Notes under the pieces: generated by a model
What the model saw: only the letters and a program-made list of their open reading frames with translations
Told to the model about the DNA's origin: nothing
Database searches by the model: none
Program-made: the position numbers and the translations under genes
Assembly (NCBI GenBank): GCA_038212305.1
Contig: JBBQUP010000140.1
Span: forward strand, 1-5,862
Direction of reading: 5' to 3'
Source: JBBQUP01 sp038212305
GTDB taxonomy: Bacteria; Bacteroidota; Bacteroidia; Bacteroidales; Marinilabiliaceae
Length of the DNA stretch: 5,862 bases
In this document: piece after piece, positions 1-4,629 of the stretch
Numbering within the stretch: the first letter of the stretch is position 1
How the letters are laid out: every line of letters starts with the position of its first letter

Positions 1-89
1 TTCTCCAATATATAACTCGGTACCAACATCCGTGATACGGTTTCTAATAACTTGTCCGTTGAAGGACGTTCTTTTCGCTTTTGTCCCAT
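1..89 (-). CDS. N-terminal fragment of an unidentified protein, possibly transposase-associated (runs off left edge)
   Basis: On the minus strand an ATG at 89-87 opens a frame that stays open to the left edge, giving 29 residues beginning MGQKRKERPSTDK and continuing LLETVSRMLVPSYILE. An in-frame TAG lies just upstream (98-96), so this ATG is the only reasonable start. The residues have a basic head followed by an amphipathic, Leu-rich stretch. This loosely recalls the small N-terminal ORFs that precede the catalytic ORF in some Bacteroidetes insertion sequences, but that resemblance is from memory and weak. It is divergent from the gldB-like gene, with about 150 bases between the two starts. 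The fragment is too short to name a function. A chance open frame at the edge is possible, though the composition looks protein-like. Confidence 0.4.
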   Translation of the reverse strand, partial: MGQKRKERPSTDKLLETVSRMLVPSYILE

Positions 90-148
90 AGAAAACTAAG
101 ATACTTTTTTTTCATAGCACCTCAAAAAAAGAATTAACCGAATTGTGA

Positions 149-177
149 TTGAAAGTAAAAGCCAAGCGTTAAATTTG
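149..177 (+). promoter_or_regulatory. Putative Bacteroidetes-type promoter for the gldB operon
   Basis: TAAATTTG at 170-177 matches the Bacteroidetes -7 consensus TAnnTTTG exactly, and a TTG at 149-151 lies 18 bases upstream, close to the usual -33/-7 spacing. Transcription would begin near 183, leaving a leader of about 55 bases before the ATG at 238. The site lies inside the N-terminal extension of the longer open frame, which supports the downstream ATG as the true start. The match is by eye; such motifs occur by chance in AT-rich DNA. Confidence 0.4.
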
Positions 178-237
178 TTATCAATTATTGTGTACACTAA
201 ATGTGCCAAAATATGTTCGAATTATAAAAATCAATCA

Positions 238-1239
238 ATGAATAGTATTAAAGTTTTAATTAGTGTGTTTGTCATTTCTTATTTCTTAGTGGGTTGTCAA
301 TTTGGAAATTCATCAAACGATAAAAATATTCAGGTTGAGGTTATCCCATTTTACAAGGATCTTAATGAGACTAAGGCTGATAGTTTGATCTCAAAAATAG
401 AAAAATGGAAGCGTAATTATGGAATTTTTTTGGAGGCATATAGTTTAAAAGTGATAAAAATAGGATCTCCAACTGATGCTGAATATCCCATCTATTTAAA
501 GAAATTTCTTGAGTATGAGCCAGGCAAGGAGGTGTATGCTAAATGTTTAAATGTTTTTGGTGATTTCTCCTCCTATCATAGTGACTTAAATAAGTCATTC
601 AGTCGATATTTAAATTTTTTCCCAAATACTGAAATTCCAAAAGTGTTTTTGCAAATATCGGGGTTTAATCAATCTATGGTAGTTGATTCTGGTTTTATTG
701 GAATTAGCATTGATAGGTATTTGGGTAGCGATTGTAAATTTTACGAATGGTTGGCTTTCCCTCAATATTTGAGAGCAAAAATGGTTCCTCAAAAGGTTGT
801 GCCTGATGTTATGAAAGCTATTGCATTGACTGATTTTGTTTACAATGACTCAATTGATGATGTGATCAATAACATGATTTATAAAGGTAAAGTACTTTGG
901 TTTGTTAAAGAGATGAATCCCGATATGCCCGATTCTTTGCTGTTTGATTATTCAAAATCACAATTGAGATGGTGCGAAAAACACGAAGCTGAAATGTGGG
1001 CTGGAATGGTGGAAGCAAAGCATCTGTTTAATACCGAACGTATGGTAATTCAAAAATACGTTGGCGAAGCACCTTTCACGTATTATTTCGGTCAAGATTC
1101 GCCAGGCGAAGCAGGAGTTTATTTAGGTTATCAAATTGTAGAGGCATATATGCTAAACAATAAGAATGTTTCGTTGGTTGATTTAATGAATGAAAGCGAT
1201 GGGCGTAAAATTCTATCTAAATCTGCGTTTCGTCCTTGA
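238..1239 (+). CDS. gldB: GldB-like gliding motility/envelope lipoprotein
   Basis: Predicted 333-residue lipoprotein. The open frame reaches back to a GTG at 145, but the ATG at 238 puts a clean type II signal peptide at the N-terminus: MNSIK, a hydrophobic run, then lipobox L17-V18-G19-C20. The residues after Cys (QFGNSSNDK) lack the acidic stretch that directs many Bacteroidetes lipoproteins to the cell surface, so a periplasm-facing location is inferred. Family-like blocks are GFIGISIDRYLG (152-163), a MIYKGKVLWF segment (about 213-222), DSPGEAGVYLGYQIVEAYM (287-305) and a terminal LSKSAFRP. The length fits GldB, an essential gliding lipoprotein of Flavobacterium johnsoniae also kept in many non-gliding Bacteroidetes, where its role is unclear. 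No HExxH motif is visible, so it does not look like an active zinc protease despite the relation of GldB to DUF2268. No gldC follows; instead it leads an operon with a C-N hydrolase and a folate enzyme. Confidence 0.8.
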   Translation: MNSIKVLISVFVISYFLVGCQFGNSSNDKNIQVEVIPFYKDLNETKADSLISKIEKWKRNYGIFLEAYSLKVIKIGSPTDAEYPIYLKKFLEYEPGKEVYAKCLNVFGDFSSYHSDLNKSFSRYLNFFPNTEIPKVFLQISGFNQSMVVDSGFIGISIDRYLGSDCKFYEWLAFPQYLRAKMVPQKVVPDVMKAIALTDFVYNDSIDDVINNMIYKGKVLWFVKEMNPDMPDSLLFDYSKSQLRWCEKHEAEMWAGMVEAKHLFNTERMVIQKYVGEAPFTYYFGQDSPGEAGVYLGYQIVEAYMLNNKNVSLVDLMNESDGRKILSKSAFRP

Positions 1240-1283
1240 TTAAATCTTTGGTTCTTTTTGGAAATCACTATTTGCATTTACCT

Positions 1284-2081
1284 ATGAAAATAAAAGCAGC
1301 TACTATTCAGTTTTCCCCGGTTTTGGGTAATGTTGAGCAAAACATTAGTATAATCAAAAAATTAATGACCCAAGTAAATTCTGATGTTTCATTGGTTGTT
1401 TTACCTGAGTTAGCTTCAACCGGTTATAATTTCGGTTCTCGAGATGAAGCTATGTTATGTGCTGAACAAGTTAGTCGCAGTGAGTATCTTTCTTTTTTAT
1501 TAAGCGAAGCGTCAAAACGTAATTGTTTTATTGTTAGCGGATTTAATGAAAGAGATAAGGATGAATTATTTAATTCTTCGGTGTTAATGAGCCCAAGTGG
1601 ATTAGTTGGTATTTATCGCAAATTGCATTTGTTTCGAAATGAAAAAACAATATTTTCGCAAGGAAACATTGGCTTACCTGTTTTTCAAACTGAGATTGGA
1701 CGTATTGGCATGTTAGTTTGTTTCGACTGGATGTTCCCTGAGGTGTGGCGAGTCTTATCAATGAAAAAATGTCAGGTGGTTTGCCATCCAGCTAATTTAG
1801 TTTTGCCTTATTGTCAGAGCGTTGTGCCGTCCTATGCTTTATTAAATCGTTATTTTATCTTAACATGTAATCGTATTGGTATCGAAGGCGAATTTCAGTT
1901 TACTGGCAAGTCGGTTATTTGCTCGCCTGATGGAAAAGTTCTGAAGTTAGGACACGGAAATCTCACTCAAGTTCTTGAAGCTGAGCTCGATTTGAGTTTA
2001 ACTGGCAATTACCAGATTACTCCTGAGAATCATTTAATTAACGATCGCCGTACAGATGTTTATGGAAATCTAAATCTATGA
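1284..2081 (+). CDS. Nitrilase-superfamily carbon-nitrogen hydrolase (probable amidase)
   Basis: Cytosolic 265-residue enzyme predicted to hydrolyse the C-N bond of a small amide or carbamoyl compound through a cysteine thioester. The nitrilase-superfamily catalytic residues are visible: Glu42 in VVLPELASTGYNF, Lys113 in YRKLHLF, and Cys146 in VCFDWMFPE; the accessory Glu120 in the FRNE motif is also present. Length is normal for a single-domain member. The ATG at 1284 is chosen because the protein then begins MKIKAATIQF, the standard first beta strand; an earlier in-frame TTG at 1236 would only add an unlikely leader overlapping the gldB stop. It starts 44 bases after gldB and its TGA overlaps the next ATG, so it is probably co-transcribed with both. 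Substrate cannot be fixed from sequence: omega-amidase, deaminated-glutathione amidase and N-carbamoyl-amine hydrolase activities all occur in this fold. Confidence 0.85.
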   Translation: MKIKAATIQFSPVLGNVEQNISIIKKLMTQVNSDVSLVVLPELASTGYNFGSRDEAMLCAEQVSRSEYLSFLLSEASKRNCFIVSGFNERDKDELFNSSVLMSPSGLVGIYRKLHLFRNEKTIFSQGNIGLPVFQTEIGRIGMLVCFDWMFPEVWRVLSMKKCQVVCHPANLVLPYCQSVVPSYALLNRYFILTCNRIGIEGEFQFTGKSVICSPDGKVLKLGHGNLTQVLEAELDLSLTGNYQITPENHLINDRRTDVYGNLNL

Positions 2082-2620
2082 ATTCCAAAATAAATGAGAC
2101 GAAACGGTTATTGCGAAAAGATTTGACTAATCGAATAGCCATGTTGACAGTTGAAGATCAACTATTACAAGCACAGAGCGTTTTTACGCAAATTGAACAA
2201 TTGGATCGATTTAAAAAAGCGAATTCAATTGGTATGTATTGGTCTATGAAAGGAGAATTGCCTACCCATGAATTTGTTAATCAATGGTCACTCTCAAAGA
2301 AAATCTTTTTGCCTCAAATAAATGGAGTTGATATGATTTTTAGACGCTTCACTAATTCGAATGAATTGGTGAGGGAAGATAAATTTGGAATTTTCGAATC
2401 GACTGGGGAGATTGAATCACAATTGGATTTGCTGATCGTACCTAGTTTAGCGTTTGATCACAATGGAAATAGACTTGGTAAAGGGAAAGGATTTTATGAT
2501 CGGTATTTAGTTGATCATCCTAAAATACACACAATTGGTGTTGGATTTAATATACAATTGGTAGCCTCTGTTCCTATCGAACGCTTCGACATACCAATGA
2601 ATGAAGTGGTTTGTGCATAA
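2078..2620 (+). CDS. 5-formyltetrahydrofolate cyclo-ligase (5,10-methenyltetrahydrofolate synthetase)
   Basis: 180-residue cytosolic enzyme that uses ATP to convert 5-formyltetrahydrofolate to 5,10-methenyltetrahydrofolate, the only known enzymatic route for returning this inhibitory side product to the folate pool. Diagnostic blocks appear in the family order: a basic N-terminal helix (KINETKRLLRKDL), YWSMKGELPTHEF (54-66) with the folate-side Glu60, DLLIVPSLAFDHNGNRLG (117-134), then the nucleotide/metal motif LGKGKGFYDRYL (133-144), and a C-terminal GVGFNIQL with IPMNEVVC. The length is standard and the key motifs look intact. Its ATG overlaps the preceding hydrolase stop by four bases (ATGA), typical of translational coupling. 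The TAA stop runs directly into the A-tract of the shared terminator. The family is often named ygfA, fau or MTHFS; I leave the symbol blank because naming in Bacteroidetes is inconsistent. Confidence 0.92.
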   Translation: MNSKINETKRLLRKDLTNRIAMLTVEDQLLQAQSVFTQIEQLDRFKKANSIGMYWSMKGELPTHEFVNQWSLSKKIFLPQINGVDMIFRRFTNSNELVREDKFGIFESTGEIESQLDLLIVPSLAFDHNGNRLGKGKGFYDRYLVDHPKIHTIGVGFNIQLVASVPIERFDIPMNEVVCA

Positions 2621-2657
2621 AAAAAAGCTCGCTACTAGTGCGAGCCTTCTTGTTTTT
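2619..2657. terminator. Bidirectional intrinsic terminator between convergent genes
   Basis: A six-base-pair G+C-rich stem, GCTCGC (2627-2632) with GCGAGC (2640-2645), closes a seven-base loop TACTAGT. On the minus strand the hairpin is followed by an unbroken run of eight T (complement of 2626-2619), an excellent terminator for the ferredoxin gene, whose stop lies 15 bases before the stem. On the plus strand it is followed by CTTCTTGTTTTTT, a weaker but plausible T-rich tract for the gldB-hydrolase-cyclo-ligase operon. The minus-strand T-tract overlaps the cyclo-ligase TAA stop codon, so the two transcription units are packed with almost no spare sequence. Confidence 0.88.
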
Positions 2658-2660
2658 TGA

Positions 2661-2828
2661 TCAAGCTGGATGAATAGCCTCAGTAGGACAAACATCAGCG
2701 CAGCTTCCACAATCTGTACATGCTTCTGCATCAATTTTATAGATATCGCCTTCTGAAATTGCCTCAACAGGACATTCATCAACACAAGTACCGCATGCAA
2801 TACAGTCTTCAGTAATTACGTATGCCAT
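2661..2828 (-). CDS. 2[4Fe-4S] clostridial-type ferredoxin, 55 residues
   Basis: Small soluble electron carrier. The translation from the ATG at 2828-2826 starts MAYVITEDCIACGTC and ends AIHPA before a TGA. Two complete cluster motifs of the form CxxCxxCxxxCP are present: Cys9-12-15 with Cys19-Pro20, and Cys37-40-43 with Cys47-Pro48. This is the classical arrangement holding two low-potential [4Fe-4S] clusters, with internal pseudo-twofold symmetry (ECPVEAI versus VCPTEAI). Length matches the 55-60 residues usual for clostridial ferredoxins. It is monocistronic: a -7-like motif lies upstream and a strong terminator downstream, and it converges with the folate gene. Partners are not shown here; in anaerobic Bacteroidetes such ferredoxins typically serve 2-oxoacid:ferredoxin oxidoreductases and the Rnf complex. 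Confidence 0.97.
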   Translation of the reverse strand: MAYVITEDCIACGTCVDECPVEAISEGDIYKIDAEACTDCGSCADVCPTEAIHPA

Positions 2829-2862
2829 TTTTTTTAAATTTTTATTGTATAAATAATTGGAA

Positions 2863-2870
2863 CAAAAATA
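2863..2870 (-). promoter_or_regulatory. Putative -7 promoter element of the ferredoxin gene
   Basis: Read on the minus strand, bases 2870-2863 are TATTTTTG, an exact match to the Bacteroidetes -7 consensus TAnnTTTG. It sits about 35 bases before the ferredoxin ATG, so the leader would be short (roughly 25-30 bases) and A/T-only. I do not see a TTG at the expected -33 spacing; the nearest on this strand (2900-2898) is about 27 bases away, so the -33 part is unsupported. Confidence 0.4.
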
Positions 2871-3031
2871 TTGGCTTTTTTTTATTTAAAAAACATCCAA
2901 TGTTATAAAATGGTTATTTGTATTGGTTATAAATAACACTTTTAGGTCATTAAATGCATAAAGAGGCATTTTGAAGGTCTTCTTTTGCTGTTTTTTGAGA
3001 GATATTATGAAGCTGTTTAAATTTTTTAGAT

Positions 3032-3128
3032 TTTTAGATAAAAAGATAAGAAGATATAAAGAGAATGTTCATTTTCCGGGATTATCTAAAATATCGCATC
3101 TATCCTTCTATTATCTAAAATATCTTCT
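3032..3128. repeat. Interleaved inverted repeats able to form a long imperfect hairpin
   Basis: TTTTAGATAA at 3032-3041 is the exact reverse complement of TTATCTAAAA at 3082-3091 and at 3111-3120, which lie inside the direct repeat. AGAAGATAT at 3049-3057 is the reverse complement of ATATCTTCT at 3120-3128. The left arm is purine-rich and the right arm pyrimidine-rich. The nested order is not a single perfect stem, so alternative pairings compete. The region lies downstream of the M20 stop on the transcribed minus strand and could act as a 3' end structure, but no T-tract following a G+C-rich stem is seen. Confidence 0.45.
3081..3124. repeat. 15-bp direct repeat, two copies with a 29-base period
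   Basis: ATTATCTAAAATATC occurs exactly at 3081-3095 and again at 3110-3124, separated by 14 bases of pyrimidine-biased sequence. After the second copy the sequence continues with related but diverged TCTATATCTGTCT-type units to about 3155, giving a short pyrimidine-rich tract. Two copies are far too few for a CRISPR array. Simple slippage or a pair of binding sites are both possible. Confidence 0.65.
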
Positions 3129-3193
3129 ATATCTGTCTAAGATCTATTATTCTACCTATTTCTGTATTCATTTATATTAAATTTAAACAGTTA

Positions 3194-4390
3194 CTAATTG
3201 TTCAAAAATTGTACCGCTATATATGCCATCGTTCCCATGGAAGGAATCAGAGCTTCTTCGTTTAAATTAAAAATAGGAGTGTGCAACGATCCTGTTACAC
3301 CATTTGTTTGCTTTACTCCAAAACGATAAAAAGTACACGGAAATTTTTGAGTATAATAACCAAAATCTTCAGCAGTCATGCGCGTTTCCATAGCAATAAC
3401 TTTTTCGCTACCCAAATACGCTTGAGCAAATTTAGCGGCATTAGCGGTAATGGTTTCGTTATTATACACCATTGGGTAGCCGTCGTTGATGGTGACATCG
3501 CAAGTTGCACCCATGCTTTGAGCTATCGATTGAGCGATTTCAACAATTTTAAGTTTTATTTTGGCTCTCCACTCTTCATTCATTGTTCTTAAGGTTCCAG
3601 CTATTTCAACTTTCTCAGGAATAATATTCGTTGCGCCATTGGCGATCATCTTACCAAATGAGAGAACTGTTGGGATGGTTGCTGGGACAAATCGGCTGAC
3701 AATTTGTTGGAGCGATACAATAATGTGTGCTGCCGCTAAAACAGTATCGGTTGTTGTATGAGGCATTGCAGCATGTCCCCCTTTTCCTGAGATTGTAATG
3801 TACACTTCGTCACCTGAGGCCATGTAAATTCCCTCTTTAAAACCTACACATCCGGTTTCCATTTCGGGCAAAACGTGCTGGCCAATAATTATTTCGGGCT
3901 TTGGATCGTTTAATGCACCTTCCTCAATTAAAAGTTTGGCTCCACCTGGGAAAGTTTCTTCTCCAGGTTGGAAAATTAACAAAACCGTTCCCGACCATTG
4001 ATTTTTTAGTTCGCACAAGATTTTTGCAGTACCTAATAGCGATGCTGAGTGAGCATCGTGACCACAAGCATGCATCACATTTGCGTTTTTTGAAGCAAAA
4101 GAGACTGATGTCTTTTCATTGATTGGAAGTGCATCCATATCTGCACGGAGTGCAATGACTTTTCCTTTGGAGTTTCCAGTAATTGTTGCAACAATTCCTG
4201 TACCTCCCGCATACCCACTTTTATAAGGTATGCCGAGTTCTTTTAATTTTGAACAAATAAATTGAGAGGTATGGTGTTCCTGAAATGATAATTCAGGATG
4301 TTGATGTAAATATTGGCGTATTTGCTTTATTTCATCAAAGTAATTGTTGGAGAGATTCCCAATTATGTTTTTTAAGTCTAAAGATTGCAT
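3194..4390 (-). CDS. M20-family (M20D-like) metal-dependent amidohydrolase
   Basis: 398-residue di-metal hydrolase expected to cleave N-acyl or aryl-acyl amino acids, or related amides, in the cytosol; no signal peptide is seen. M20 features in order: N-terminal RQYLHQHPELSFQE (25-38), LRADMDALPI (81-90) with Asp84/Asp86, the metal motif HACGHDAHSASLLG (107-120) with Cys109, His111 and His114, the general-base pair Glu144-Glu145 in QPGEETFPGG, His172 in GQHVLP, the dimerisation-domain motif GKGGHAAMPH (202-211), and C-terminal MTAEDFGYY (338-346) and SLHTP with His370. The metal-binding Cys in ACGHD, in place of the Asp of classical M20A/B peptidases, places it with the M20D hydrolases (hippurate hydrolase, IAA-amino acid hydrolase, N-acetyldiaminopimelate deacetylase relatives). 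Length is typical and all key residues are present. It is divergent from the DUF1573 gene and appears monocistronic; the substrate cannot be assigned. Confidence 0.9.
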   Translation of the reverse strand: MQSLDLKNIIGNLSNNYFDEIKQIRQYLHQHPELSFQEHHTSQFICSKLKELGIPYKSGYAGGTGIVATITGNSKGKVIALRADMDALPINEKTSVSFASKNANVMHACGHDAHSASLLGTAKILCELKNQWSGTVLLIFQPGEETFPGGAKLLIEEGALNDPKPEIIIGQHVLPEMETGCVGFKEGIYMASGDEVYITISGKGGHAAMPHTTTDTVLAAAHIIVSLQQIVSRFVPATIPTVLSFGKMIANGATNIIPEKVEIAGTLRTMNEEWRAKIKLKIVEIAQSIAQSMGATCDVTINDGYPMVYNNETITANAAKFAQAYLGSEKVIAMETRMTAEDFGYYTQKFPCTFYRFGVKQTNGVTGSLHTPIFNLNEEALIPSMGTMAYIAVQFLNN

Positions 4391-4429
4391 GATGGATATA
4401 ATAATGATTCCAATTTTTTGTAAAGATAA

Positions 4430-4462
4430 GCGTTTGTTTTAGAATGAAAAGTAAGTAAACGC
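4430..4462. repeat. Inverted repeat in the divergent M20/DUF1573 intergenic region
   Basis: GCGTTT at 4430-4435 is an exact inverted repeat of AAACGC at 4457-4462, with a 21-base interior that has a further weak TTTT/AAAA pairing. It sits 40-72 bases upstream of the M20 start, a position suited to an operator or 5' leader structure. A six-base arm is short and could occur by chance; no known regulator site is recognised. Confidence 0.3.
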
Positions 4463-4561
4463 GGCAAGATTTTTGTTGGAAACACCTTTATATTCTTATT
4501 TAGGATTGAGATATTTAAGTGATGTAACTCAAATATCGAATTTAATAAGGAAAATATTTGT

Positions 4562-4569
4562 TAGTTTTG
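4562..4569 (+). promoter_or_regulatory. Putative -7 promoter element of the DUF1573 gene
   Basis: TAGTTTTG at 4562-4569 fits the Bacteroidetes -7 consensus TAnnTTTG and lies 60 bases before the ATG at 4630, implying a leader of roughly 55 bases. No TTG is found at the expected -33 spacing, where the sequence is only T-rich (around 4541-4543), so support is partial. Confidence 0.35.
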
Positions 4570-4629
4570 CTTTAGATAGCAGCCGTTTATTAAACATTAA
4601 ATAGTATTTAGTATTGAAATCATTTAATT

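Larger units (their letters stand above)
2829..3193. other. AT-rich intergenic spacer without a credible gene
   Basis: About 365 bases separate the ferredoxin start from the M20 hydrolase stop. Both flanking genes are on the minus strand, so this is the ferredoxin upstream region and the M20 downstream region. It holds the ferredoxin -7 motif near 2866, a small hairpin (AAATGC 2952-2957 with GCATTT 2966-2971, 8-base loop), and the repeats described at 3032-3128. An open frame beginning TTG at 2971 or ATG at 3007 and ending at 3180 is just Lys/Phe/Tyr/Leu-rich translation of AT-rich DNA and is not accepted as a gene. No tRNA or recognisable ncRNA is seen. Confidence 0.6.

Noticed and set aside
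104..131. Poly-T/poly-A hairpin (CTTTTTTT with AAAAAAAG) as a terminator
   Set aside because: The stem is almost entirely A-T, no gene ends there, and homopolymer pairs of this kind are common in AT-rich DNA.
145..237. N-terminal extension of the gldB frame from a GTG at 145
   Set aside because: It would bury the signal peptide and lipobox 50 residues inside the protein, and it overlaps a good promoter match; the ATG at 238 gives a standard lipoprotein.
610..792. Minus-strand frame opposite gldB
   Set aside because: It is a short antisense shadow with no motif or initiation context.
1236..1283. TTG start for the C-N hydrolase, overlapping the gldB stop
   Set aside because: The first conserved beta strand begins at the ATG at 1284; the extra 16 residues match nothing expected in the family.
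2507..2800. 97-codon minus-strand frame across the cyclo-ligase end and the ferredoxin gene
   Set aside because: It crosses the terminator hairpin and two well-supported genes in the wrong frame; the true gene is the ferredoxin at 2661-2828.
3081..3155. CRISPR array
   Set aside because: There are only two copies of a 15-base repeat with a 14-base spacer, and no cas genes; repeat and spacer are both too short.
2971..3180. Plus-strand small ORF (69 codons from TTG, 57 from ATG at 3007)
   Set aside because: The product is Lys/Phe/Tyr/Leu-rich low-complexity sequence from AT-rich repeats, with no motif, signal or convincing initiation site.
3281..4122. Three plus-strand frames opposite the M20 gene
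   Set aside because: They are antisense shadows of a gene with all family motifs intact.
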